64,000 nt of DNA from assembly GCF_000716875.1 (NCBI RefSeq), contig NZ_JNWQ01000026.1:1-64000 (forward strand). Reading direction: 5' to 3'. Source of the DNA: Streptomyces novaecaesareae (GTDB lineage Bacteria; Actinomycetota; Actinomycetes; Streptomycetales; Streptomycetaceae). Shown here piece after piece: positions 26,260-34,195 of the stretch (within the stretch, counting starts at the first letter, position 1; each line of letters opens with the position of its first letter). Below the pieces are notes generated by a model, which was not told the DNA's origin, made no database searches, and worked only from the letters and a program-made list of their open reading frames with translations. Position numbers and translations under genes: made by a program.

Positions 26260-27603
26260 ACGTACCGTTTTGGTCGACCGGGTCTCAAGGGTCATCGAGT
26301 CGGCCTCGCTCACGTTCTTACGGAACCGAACCGTACCCTCCTTCGGGTCCACCACGTCCACCACCTTCTGCAGCAGCTTGTAGGTGCCGTCGTTCCCGGT
26401 CGCGTGTGCGATCCGGACGGCGGCGCCCAGCTTGGCGGTGGCGGTGTCGACGTCCCCGGCGCGGTGGGCCTCCAGGCCCTCCTGGATGGAGGAGGCCAGC
26501 TCGGCCTGCCCGGTGTAGTGGGCGACCTGCGGGCTGATCCGGGTGGAGGAGGCCAGGTCGTCGGTCCACACCGCCTTGACCAGGCCCTGGCTGAGCACCT
26601 CGGGGGTGCCGCCGCCGACCTGCGGGGGCAGCACCAGGCTGATCCGGGCGGCGAGCATCTCGTTGCCGATGGAGGCGGCCGGGACCTCGACGCAGACGTG
26701 GTAGTCGCGGCTCTCGTCGCCCCAGGAGCCGGTGGGGTAGTCGCCGGCCCGGGGCCCGGCCTCGGCGCGGCGGGCGGTGAGGTCCTCGACCGCGGGGGCG
26801 ACCTGCTTGACGAACTTCACGGTGGCGTTGGCCGGGGTCCAGATCCGCAGGGCGACGTCGGCGACCTGCTTGCCCATGGCTCCGGCCATCATCGAGCGGA
26901 AGTCCTCGGCCAGGCCGGAGGGTTCGGCGACGATGTCGACGGTGCCGAGCAGCGCCGAGGAGATCGTGCGCAGCTCGTCGATCCGCCAGTCGGTGCCGAC
27001 GCCCCGGCAGTCGGCGGTGAAGTGGCCGGTGACCCGCTCGATGTTGCGGGCCAGGTCCTGCGCCGACTCGTGCTCGTTGTTGCCGTCGGTGAGCAGGATG
27101 GCGTGCCGGATGGCGATGTCGTGGCGGGTGAGGAAGAGCTTGTCGGCCTTGGCCAACCAGGTGCCCATCGCGGTGCCGCCGGCCGCGGTGAGGCGGCGCA
27201 GCGACTCCTTGGCCTGCTCGCGGGTGGTGGCGGAGGCGGTGGCCAGGGTGCCGTCGCCGGGGTAGATGTCGCGGGCCTCGTGGGTGCCGGCGACGACGGC
27301 GAAGGCGGTGCCGTCGCGCAGTGCGTCGATGGCGGCGGCGGTGGCCTCCCGGGCGCCGTTGATCTTGGTCTTGGGGTAGTCCATCGAGCCCGAGCAGTCC
27401 ACCAGGATCACCACGGCCGCCTCGGCCCCGGCTCCGGCGGGCCCGGCGTCGGTGATCCCGAGCGGGCGCCCGCCGGAGGTGCCGCCGCCGGTCGCGGTGA
27501 CGGTGACGATGGCGTTGACCTCGCGGGCGCCGTCGGCCAGGTACTCGTTCTGGAAGATCTCCACGTCGAACCTGGGCAGGTTCGGCTTCGCCAGTGTTGC
27601 CAT
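26248..27603 (-). CDS. VWA domain protein (metal-ion-dependent adhesion site)
   Basis: This 451-residue cytosolic protein has a von Willebrand A domain at about residues 60-240. VVILVDCSGSMDYPKTK supplies the DxSxS metal site, and AGGTAMGTWLA and ILLTDGNNEH supply the other ligands. Flanking beta-rich regions (residues 1-50 and 250-360) and a helical tail (QEGLEAHRAGDVDTATAKLGAAVRIAHATG) complete it. It sits between PP2C and FHA genes in the kinase operon; VWA proteins in such clusters are thought to be scaffolds or signalling effectors. No signal peptide is present. The initiating ATG follows a short gap with a hairpin (27657-27683). Confidence 0.92.
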   Translation of the reverse strand: MATLAKPNLPRFDVEIFQNEYLADGAREVNAIVTVTATGGGTSGGRPLGITDAGPAGAGAEAAVVILVDCSGSMDYPKTKINGAREATAAAIDALRDGTAFAVVAGTHEARDIYPGDGTLATASATTREQAKESLRRLTAAGGTAMGTWLAKADKLFLTRHDIAIRHAILLTDGNNEHESAQDLARNIERVTGHFTADCRGVGTDWRIDELRTISSALLGTVDIVAEPSGLAEDFRSMMAGAMGKQVADVALRIWTPANATVKFVKQVAPAVEDLTARRAEAGPRAGDYPTGSWGDESRDYHVCVEVPAASIGNEMLAARISLVLPPQVGGGTPEVLSQGLVKAVWTDDLASSTRISPQVAHYTGQAELASSIQEGLEAHRAGDVDTATAKLGAAVRIAHATGNDGTYKLLQKVVDVVDPKEGTVRFRKNVSEADSMTLETRSTKTVRVKK

Positions 27604-27656
27604 GGGGCGGTCGGCTCCCGTCGGGTGAGGGGGTGGATGCGATCAGGACGGTGGGG

Positions 27657-27683
27657 CGGTCCGCCGGTCGGGCCGGCGGACCG
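27657..27683. promoter_or_regulatory. Intercistronic hairpin between PP2C and VWA genes
   Basis: A perfect 11-bp stem (27657-27667 with 27673-27683) closes a 5-base loop inside the 115-bp gap. It lies inside an apparent operon, so it may attenuate transcription or stabilise the upstream mRNA. Confidence 0.7.
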
Positions 27684-27718
27684 GGGCGCCGCGAGGTCGG
27701 GCGGACGGGCCGGGCCGG

Positions 27719-28969
27719 TCAGGCCGTCGGCGGGTGCGGCGGCTGCGGCGGGACGGGCGGTGCGGGCGGGGCGGCGGGGGAGCCGATCACCGGGATGTCC
27801 GGCAGGGTCGGCTCGTAGTCCTCGTCCTCCACGACGGCCGGTCGGGCGCCCATCGCCGTCGGGACCAGCACCGGCAGGTCCAGCGCGGTCGGGGTCTGGT
27901 CGGCCTCCTCGACGGCGACGGCCGGCGGGTCGATCGGCAGCACGGCGACCGTGATGTTGTCGTGGCCGCCGGCGGCGACCGCGAACTTCACCAGGGTCTG
28001 CGCGGTGGCGAGCGGCTCGGTGCGGGCGTCCGGCCGGACGTAGTACGCCAGGTCGGTGGCCGCCTCCGCGTAGTTCCACAGGCCGTCGGTGCAGATCAGC
28101 ACCACGCCGGGGACGTGCGGGGTGAAGTCGAGGGTGTGCGGCACGACCTCCTCGGCGTCGGCGCCGAGCCAGCCGGTGATCGCGTGGGCGCGCGGGTCGG
28201 CGTACGCCTCCGCCTCGCTCATCAGCCCGGCCTCGACCATCCGGGCCGCCCAGGAGTCGTCCTGGGTGAGCCGGAAGGGCTCGGCCGCGGCGCGGTCGTC
28301 CGGGATCCAGTACGCCCGGGTGTCGCCGACCCACCCGATGGTGACCCGGCCGCCGGCCGCTATCGCGCTGACGTAGGTGCAGGCGGGCGCGTTGAGGTCG
28401 GGCCGGGTGGGGCCGGCGCCGTCGGTCGCGAGGCCGGCGACGGCCTCGGCGGCGTCGGCGATGGCCGCGCGCATCGCCTCGTTCGGGTCCCGGCCGGCCT
28501 CCAGGGAGGTCAGCAGCGACTCGGAGGCGGAGTCCACGGCGGTCGCCGAGGCCTCGTCCGGGCGGTCGGAGGAGGAGACGCCGTCGCACACCACGGCGAC
28601 CACGACCGGCTCGCCGCCGGGCAGCGAGGTCGCGGCGACGGTGAAGCTGTCCTCGTTGCGGTGGTGGCGCACGCCGCGGTCGCTGACCCCGGCGACGCCG
28701 CCGAGCGCCTTCTCCATGTGGTCGCGCGGGCGCGGCTGGGCGCCGCCGCAGCCCTCGCAGTAGCCGTCCGCGGTGACCTGCGGTTGCCCGCAGTGCACGC
28801 AGACCGGCCCGCGCTGCTGCGGTACGGCCTCACCCCGGGCGGCGGCCCAGCCCGCGGGCATCGCGCCCGGGGCCGGCCGGCCGTCCCGGCCGGCCCCGCA
28901 GGAGCCGCAGTAGGCGTCCTCCGGGTCCATCGGCTCGGAACAGCTCGGGCACTCGGTCTGCTGCGGCAT
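27719..28969 (-). CDS. PP2C-family serine/threonine phosphatase with zinc ribbon
   Basis: This 416-residue phosphatase removes phosphate from Ser/Thr. Two zinc-ribbon pieces come first (CPSCSEPMDPEDAYCGSCG and CVHCGQPQVTADGYCEGCGG), then the PP2C domain from about residue 90: GVSDRGVRHHRNEDSF, VVAVVCDGVSS with the metal-binding Asp, TIGWVGDTRAYWI, and GGHDNITVAVL. A Pro-rich tail follows. It starts four bases after the kinase stop codon, so it is co-translated with the PknG-like kinase and is its natural antagonist. No membrane segment is seen, so it acts in the cytosol, unlike PstP. Confidence 0.95.
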   Translation of the reverse strand: MPQQTECPSCSEPMDPEDAYCGSCGAGRDGRPAPGAMPAGWAAARGEAVPQQRGPVCVHCGQPQVTADGYCEGCGGAQPRPRDHMEKALGGVAGVSDRGVRHHRNEDSFTVAATSLPGGEPVVVAVVCDGVSSSDRPDEASATAVDSASESLLTSLEAGRDPNEAMRAAIADAAEAVAGLATDGAGPTRPDLNAPACTYVSAIAAGGRVTIGWVGDTRAYWIPDDRAAAEPFRLTQDDSWAARMVEAGLMSEAEAYADPRAHAITGWLGADAEEVVPHTLDFTPHVPGVVLICTDGLWNYAEAATDLAYYVRPDARTEPLATAQTLVKFAVAAGGHDNITVAVLPIDPPAVAVEEADQTPTALDLPVLVPTAMGARPAVVEDEDYEPTLPDIPVIGSPAAPPAPPVPPQPPHPPTA

Positions 28970-28972
28970 CGG

Positions 28973-31537
28973 CTACACCCACGTCCTGGGACGGGCACGG
29001 TTGGCCCGCTCCACCATCTCGATCCTGGTCTCCGCCCGGTCGGCCAACCGGGCGAGTACCCGGTAGGACTGTTCCAGGGCGAAGCGCAGTTCCCGCTCGT
29101 GCGCGGGACGTCCCAGCACCACCAGTTCGGCGGCCTGCGGGGTGCCGGCCGAACCGGCGCCGACCCAGCCGAGGGCCGCGCTGAGCACCTCGACGGACAG
29201 CTGCTCGCGGCGGCGGTCGTCCAGCCGCAGCGCGGTCAGCTGCGCGGAGCCGGCGCCGAGGTCGGCGGCCAGCTCGTCGGTGGCGGGCCGTTCGCGCAGC
29301 CGGGCGCGGATGGCGGCGATCCGGGCGGCGGTGTACTGGCTGGAGGTGGCCGGGACGGACTCCAGGACGCGGACCGCGCCGGGGCGGTCGTCCTCGGCCA
29401 GCCGGACCCGGGCCAGCCCGAAGGCGGCGCTCAGGTAGGCGTGGTCGGTGGTCCACACCAGCCGGTAGAACTCGGCCGCGTCGCCGCCGTCGCCGAGGAG
29501 TTCGGCGCAGATGGCGAGGGCCAGCTTGGGTGCGGCCTCGCCGGGGAAGGCGTCGTAGACGGCGTCGAAGGCCTCCGCGGCCGCCCTCAGGTCTGCTACT
29601 CGCCCGCTCGCCGGGGCCGCTGCTCGGGGCGGGTCCGAAAGGTCCTCGGCCGCCCCGACCAGGGCGGTGAGGCCGCGGTACCAGACAACCCGCCAGTCGT
29701 CCGGGTGGTCCTGCTCCAGCTCGCCGAGGCGGCCCAGGGCGTCGCGGTGGCGGCCGAGTTCGAGCAGGGCGCGCAGTTCGCGCAGCCGGCTCTCCACCGA
29801 GACGGCGGGCGCGCCGGCCAGGGCGACGAGCGCGTCCGCGGGGTCGGGGGAGAGCAGGGTGGCGAGGAAGCCGGCGTTGGGGTCGCCCGGGTCGACCCGG
29901 GGGATGGGCAGGGCGAGGGCGGCGGCGGCCGGGTCCAGGGCGGTCACCCGGAGCTGTCCGGGCTGTGCCGCGGGCAGGACCAACTCGGTGTCCACGACGC
30001 GCAGTTCGGGCCCGAAGAGGGTGGAGAGCGCGGGGTAGGGCCGGTCGTTCCGGAGGGCCAGGACCTCCCGCAGCACGCCGGTGAGCTGGTCGGACATCTC
30101 CTCGGCGGAGGCGAAGCGGCGGGCCGGGTCCGGGTCGGTGGCGCGGACCAGCAGCCGGTAGTACGACTCGTACCGGGCGAAGACCTCGACGTCCTCCGGG
30201 CCGGGCAGGGTGTCGCGGTAGGTGCTGCTGTAGCCCTGGAAGTCGAAGGTGAGCACCGCGAGGGTGCGGGCCACGGTGTACAGGTCGGAGGCGGGGGAGG
30301 GGCCGTCGGTGGCGATCTCCGGTGCCTGGTAGCCGATGGTGCCGTAGATCGGGCTGTCGTCGTCGAGGCGGCGGACGGCGCCCATGTCGATGATCTTGAG
30401 GGCGTCGCCGCTCTGGATGGCGTTGTCGATCTTGAAGTCGCAGTACACCAGGCCCCGGCCGTGCAGGTAGCCCAGGGCCGGCAGCGCCTCCAGCGCGTAC
30501 GCGATGGCCTGCTCGACCGGCAGCGGCTCGCGCCGGCCGTCCGGGGTGCGGCGGTCGTTGGCGATGTCCTTGAGCGACTTGCCGCCGACGTACTCCATGA
30601 CGATGTAGCCGTCGGTGGCGCCGGTGCGCAGGTCCGGGTGCTCGGCGAAGTTGATGATCCGGACGATGTTGGGGTGGTCCACCTCGGCCAGGAAGCGCCG
30701 CTCGGCGACGGCCGCGGCCAGCGCGTCCTCGTCCCCGGTGTCCAGCAGGCCCTTGAGCACCACCCACTTGTCGTCGAGCCGCCGGTCCACCGCCAGGTAG
30801 ATCCAGCCGAGCCCGCCGTGCGCCAGGCAGCCCACCACCTCGTACTGCCCGCCGACCAGGTCGCCGCGGCGCAGCTTGGGCGTGAACGAGTACGGCGTGC
30901 CGCACTTGGTGCAGAAGCCGTCCGGGCGGCCCGGGCGGCCGTTCTTCTCCCGGCCCACCGGGGCCTCGCACTTGGAGCAGAACCGCTTGCGCTCGGGCAC
31001 CTCCGGGTTGGCCAGCACCGCCTGGGCCGGGTCGGCCGTCTCCACCGTCGGCACGGTGACCAGGCCGGCGCCCAGCCGGTTGCGGGTGCCCGCGCTGGCG
31101 CTGCCCCGGGTGGAGCGCACCGAGACCGAGCGGCTGCTGCCGGTGCGGGTCGAGCGGTGCGAGCGGGAGCGGCCGGACATCGAGCGGGACGAGCCGGTGC
31201 GGGAGGAGCGGACGGAGGAGCTGCGCGCCGAGTCCGGGGCGACCCGGGCGGAGGGCACGTAGGGCTGGGTGACGCCGGTGTCGGCGCCGGGCGGGGTCAG
31301 GCCGCACTCGTCGCAGTAGCCGTCCGCGTCGATGGTGCCGGAGCAGTCCCGGGGGCACGGCGAGCCGGGGCCGGCCGCGGTGGCCGGTGCGGGTGCTGCT
31401 GCCGGTGCTCCTGCCGCGGGCGCCTTGGGTGTCGCGGTGGTCCCGCCCGCCGGGGCCAGCCCGCACTCGTCGCAGTAGCCGTCCGCGTCGATCCTGCCGT
31501 CGCCGGAGCAGTCCGGCCGTACGCACGTCTCGCCCAT
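28973..31537 (-). CDS. PknG-like serine/threonine protein kinase with zinc-ribbon and TPR domains
   Basis: This 854-residue cytosolic kinase has the PknG layout. Two Cys-rich ribbons (DGYCDECGL twice) come first, then a Ser/Arg-rich linker, a rubredoxin-like pair (FCSKCE, FCTKCG), the kinase domain (about 215-480) and a long TPR region. The catalytic Lys is in WVVLKGLL, the catalytic loop is YCDFKIDNAI (non-RD, as PknG YNDLKPEN), and the metal loop is IIDMGAV in place of DFG, also as PknG. In M. tuberculosis PknG sits in an operon with glnX and glnH and responds to glutamate/aspartate; the same partners lie upstream here. Start ATG 31537, five bases after the preceding stop. Confidence 0.95.
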   Translation of the reverse strand: MGETCVRPDCSGDGRIDADGYCDECGLAPAGGTTATPKAPAAGAPAAAPAPATAAGPGSPCPRDCSGTIDADGYCDECGLTPPGADTGVTQPYVPSARVAPDSARSSSVRSSRTGSSRSMSGRSRSHRSTRTGSSRSVSVRSTRGSASAGTRNRLGAGLVTVPTVETADPAQAVLANPEVPERKRFCSKCEAPVGREKNGRPGRPDGFCTKCGTPYSFTPKLRRGDLVGGQYEVVGCLAHGGLGWIYLAVDRRLDDKWVVLKGLLDTGDEDALAAAVAERRFLAEVDHPNIVRIINFAEHPDLRTGATDGYIVMEYVGGKSLKDIANDRRTPDGRREPLPVEQAIAYALEALPALGYLHGRGLVYCDFKIDNAIQSGDALKIIDMGAVRRLDDDSPIYGTIGYQAPEIATDGPSPASDLYTVARTLAVLTFDFQGYSSTYRDTLPGPEDVEVFARYESYYRLLVRATDPDPARRFASAEEMSDQLTGVLREVLALRNDRPYPALSTLFGPELRVVDTELVLPAAQPGQLRVTALDPAAAALALPIPRVDPGDPNAGFLATLLSPDPADALVALAGAPAVSVESRLRELRALLELGRHRDALGRLGELEQDHPDDWRVVWYRGLTALVGAAEDLSDPPRAAAPASGRVADLRAAAEAFDAVYDAFPGEAAPKLALAICAELLGDGGDAAEFYRLVWTTDHAYLSAAFGLARVRLAEDDRPGAVRVLESVPATSSQYTAARIAAIRARLRERPATDELAADLGAGSAQLTALRLDDRRREQLSVEVLSAALGWVGAGSAGTPQAAELVVLGRPAHERELRFALEQSYRVLARLADRAETRIEMVERANRARPRTWV

Positions 31538-31542
31538 CAACC

Positions 31543-32904
31543 TCAGCCCCCCTGAACCTGTCCGTCGACCGGCGGCTGGCCGGTCGCCTCCTGAGCCTGC
31601 CCGGCCTCGGCTCGGGCCGGCCGCAGCGACTGCTGGAACCGGGCCACCGCGGCGGCCGCCGCCCGCAGGTCGCACGGCGCGCTCCACAGCAGCCAGCGCG
31701 CCTTCTCGTACCGCTCGATCACTTCCGGGTCCTCGGAGACCCGCAGCCGGGCCGCCATCGCCTTGTAGGCATCCAGCCGGCCGCGCAGCTCGGCCCGGAC
31801 GGCCAGCGGCTGGGTCACCTCGGTGAGCGACTGCCGGGCCCGGGCCAGCTCCTTGGCGGCGGCGTCCTCCAGCGTGTCCAGCAGCGGCGCCAGCCGGCCC
31901 CACTGCCCGCTCTGGCGCAGGTCCAGCGCGGTGACGATCCGTTCGCGCAGCGCCGAGGCCGGGCCCGGCACCGCCGGGACGTCGCTGGCCGCTATCTTCG
32001 CCAGCACCTCGCCGCGCGCCCGGCGGGCCTCGGCCAGCGTGGCGTCGGCCCGCTGGAGGAGGTCGCCGACGCCCTGCAGCCGCTCCTCGGCCTCGTCGCG
32101 CAGCCGCAGCAGGTCCTCCAGCTCCAGCCGCACGCCGTCCAGCGCCCGCCCGGCCCGGTCGAACCGCTCGGTGTCCACCACCCCGGCGGGGCCGGCGAAG
32201 GCCGAGCCCTCCGGCACCGTGCCGCGCTGGGCGGGCACCCGGGCCGGGCGCCAGAGCGCCAAAGGGTCCCCGCGCACCTCGGTGCGCAGCTCGGTGAGGT
32301 CCTTCTCCAGCCCGGCCAGATCGTCGCCGAGCGGGTGGGCGCCGGTGCGCACGCCGAGCGAGGCGGCCAGCGTGCGCACCCGGTGGAGTTCGGCGAGCAG
32401 CAGGTCGATCCGGGCCGGCAGCGCCGACCAGACCGCGTCGGCGGCGCTGACCACCTCCAGCACGGTGGCGTACCAGGAGTTCATCCGGGCCATCAGCGCG
32501 TCCAGGCTGATCCGCTCGACCAGCTTGGCGGGCGCGCCGAGCAGTTGCGGCCCGTCCGGCACCGCACCGCCCGGGACGGTCACCGCGTCGCCGGTCAACA
32601 GTTCGCTCAGCTCGGCGAGTTCGGGCGCGCCGGGCTTGGCCTTGCGGGCCCGTACGGCGCGCGCCGAGGCCAGCGCCTCGGAGTAGCGGTCGAACAGCGC
32701 CCAGAGTAGCGGCAGGCCCTTCCCGGCGACGGACCACCGCTCCAGGGTGCGCCCGGCCAGCTCGGCGCCGTCCAGCAGCCGCAGGCCCGGGTGGTCCTGC
32801 AGCGCGAGCAGCGCCGACTCGACCGCGTCCCGCTCCGCGCCGAGGCGCGCGAGCGCGCGGTCCACCTCCTCCCGGCTCAGTACCGGGCCAGCCGATGCCG
32901 CCAC
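31543..32904 (-). CDS. Coiled-coil protein of unknown function in the pknG-like operon
   Basis: I recognise no named domain. The 453-residue protein is almost wholly helical, with heptad-like stretches (EEVDRALARLGAERDAVESAL, DRAGRALDGVRLELEDLLRLRDEAEERLQ, RADATLAEARRARGEVLAK), so an extended coiled coil is likely. It has no signal peptide or membrane helix. It ends five bases before the kinase start and is translated with it. Context suggests a scaffold or adaptor between the membrane sensor pair and the cytosolic kinase. The start is GTG at 32904 after AGGAAGGA. Confidence 0.85.
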   Translation of the reverse strand: MAASAGPVLSREEVDRALARLGAERDAVESALLALQDHPGLRLLDGAELAGRTLERWSVAGKGLPLLWALFDRYSEALASARAVRARKAKPGAPELAELSELLTGDAVTVPGGAVPDGPQLLGAPAKLVERISLDALMARMNSWYATVLEVVSAADAVWSALPARIDLLLAELHRVRTLAASLGVRTGAHPLGDDLAGLEKDLTELRTEVRGDPLALWRPARVPAQRGTVPEGSAFAGPAGVVDTERFDRAGRALDGVRLELEDLLRLRDEAEERLQGVGDLLQRADATLAEARRARGEVLAKIAASDVPAVPGPASALRERIVTALDLRQSGQWGRLAPLLDTLEDAAAKELARARQSLTEVTQPLAVRAELRGRLDAYKAMAARLRVSEDPEVIERYEKARWLLWSAPCDLRAAAAAVARFQQSLRPARAEAGQAQEATGQPPVDGQVQGG

Positions 32905-33110
32905 CGCGGTGTCCTTCCTTCCTCGCGTGCGATCCCGACGTGTGTGACGCGTGACCCCACGACAACCCCCGTGTCCACCACCGGTCTCCCCGTGGTGATC
33001 GTCCCGAACCCTAGCCGGTGGCCGTTCGGGCGGAGCGGGCGCGGGGCGTCAAGACCGCGTCAACGCCCCGGGCCCGTCCGCCGCGGATGCGGCCCGCTGT
33101 CCGCCCCCGT

Positions 33111-33146
33111 ACGTGCCTCAGTAGGTGCCTCAGTGTGTGCCTCAGT
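33111..33146. repeat. 12-bp tandem repeat x3 carrying the GlnH-like stop codon
   Basis: Units end in gtgcctcagt with two variable leading bases. On the minus strand TGA occurs at 33144-33142 (gene stop), 33132-33130 and 33120-33118, all in the same frame. Confidence 0.95.
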
Positions 33147-34173
33147 GCGTGCCGGGCCAGTAGTGGTCGGCCTCGTTGCCCATGTACGGCTTCAACCAGT
33201 GGTCGTACGAACGGGCCCAGTCGCCGCGGGCGTAGTAGTCGGCCAGCACCTGGTTGACCCGGGCGGTCAGGTCGGGGCTCTCCTTCAGCATGGCGATGCC
33301 CATCACCTCCGGCTGCGCCTCGCCGTCCACCATCCGCACGGTCTGGTCCTGGGCGGCCTGGCCGGCCGCCAGGCCGGTGTCGGTCATGGTGGCGTCGACC
33401 TTGCCGAGCTGCATCAGGACCAGGCAGTCCAGCTGGTTCTCCACCGTGACGACCTTCTGGGCGGTCTTCTTGCCGGTGACCACGGCCTGGGCGGTGGAGC
33501 CGTCGGCGGCGCACACCGTCCGGTCCTTGATCGCGTCGTCGATGGTCTTCGCCAGGGAGGCCTTCGGGACCAGGACGCGCTGGGTGGTGTTGAAGTACGG
33601 CTTGGAGAAGGCGACGTCCTCCATCCGCTTGCAGTTGATCGTCATGGTGCGGACGATCAGGTCGACCCGGCCCTTCTTGACGGCGTCGATCCGGTCGGCG
33701 GTCGCCACCGGCTTGAGCACCACCTTGTCCGGGTCGCCCATGAGGGCGGTGCCGATCGCCCGGGCGAGGTCGATGTCGAAGCCCTCGATCTGGCCGGTGT
33801 TCGGGTTGCGGGCGCCCCAGCGGTAGCTGTTCTGGTCGACGCCGATCACCAGGCTGCGCTTGGCCTTGATGGCTTTCACGGCCGCGCCGTCCTCGGTGCT
33901 CGGCGGCACGCTCTTGTAGACGTCGCAGGTGTCGGCGGGGCCCTGTTCCTGCTGTTGCTGCTGTTGCTGCTGGGCCGCCTGGGGGGCGGTCGCGGCGGTC
34001 GCGGCCGTCGGCGCGGCGCCGACCGCGCCGCCGCCGGTGAGCACGACGGCGCCGGCCGCCAGCAGGGCCAGCGCCGCGGCGGGCCGGGCCCGCAGGACGC
34101 CGGTGGAGGTTCGCGTGGCGGCCGCTCCCGTGGCAGCTCGCCCGGCGGTTCTGGTGACGGTCCTCTTGCGCAT
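33142..34173 (-). CDS. GlnH-like extracellular amino-acid-binding protein
   Basis: This 343-residue protein has a hydrophobic N-terminal segment (residues 30-52), then a low-complexity stretch with eight glutamines (68-75), then a type 2 periplasmic binding domain (SBP_bac_3; VIGVDQNSYRWG, GFDIDLARAIGTAL, GRVDLIVRTMTIN, FSKPYFNTTQRVLV). No lipobox Cys follows the hydrophobic segment, so it is either secreted or membrane-anchored, unlike most lipoprotein SBPs. No ABC permease or ATPase gene for it lies nearby. In mycobacteria GlnH binds aspartate/glutamate and signals through GlnX to PknG; this gene lies just downstream of the GlnX-like gene, so sensing rather than uptake is the likely role. 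Confidence 0.9.
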   Translation of the reverse strand: MRKRTVTRTAGRAATGAAATRTSTGVLRARPAAALALLAAGAVVLTGGGAVGAAPTAATAATAPQAAQQQQQQQQEQGPADTCDVYKSVPPSTEDGAAVKAIKAKRSLVIGVDQNSYRWGARNPNTGQIEGFDIDLARAIGTALMGDPDKVVLKPVATADRIDAVKKGRVDLIVRTMTINCKRMEDVAFSKPYFNTTQRVLVPKASLAKTIDDAIKDRTVCAADGSTAQAVVTGKKTAQKVVTVENQLDCLVLMQLGKVDATMTDTGLAAGQAAQDQTVRMVDGEAQPEVMGIAMLKESPDLTARVNQVLADYYARGDWARSYDHWLKPYMGNEADHYWPGTH

Positions 34174-34195
34174 CTGTCCGTTTCCCCCTTGCCCG

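Noticed and set aside
27734..31555. 1273-codon plus-strand open frame
   Set aside because: Antisense to phosphatase and kinase genes; Gly/Val/Arg-rich text from GC-rich codon positions without domains.
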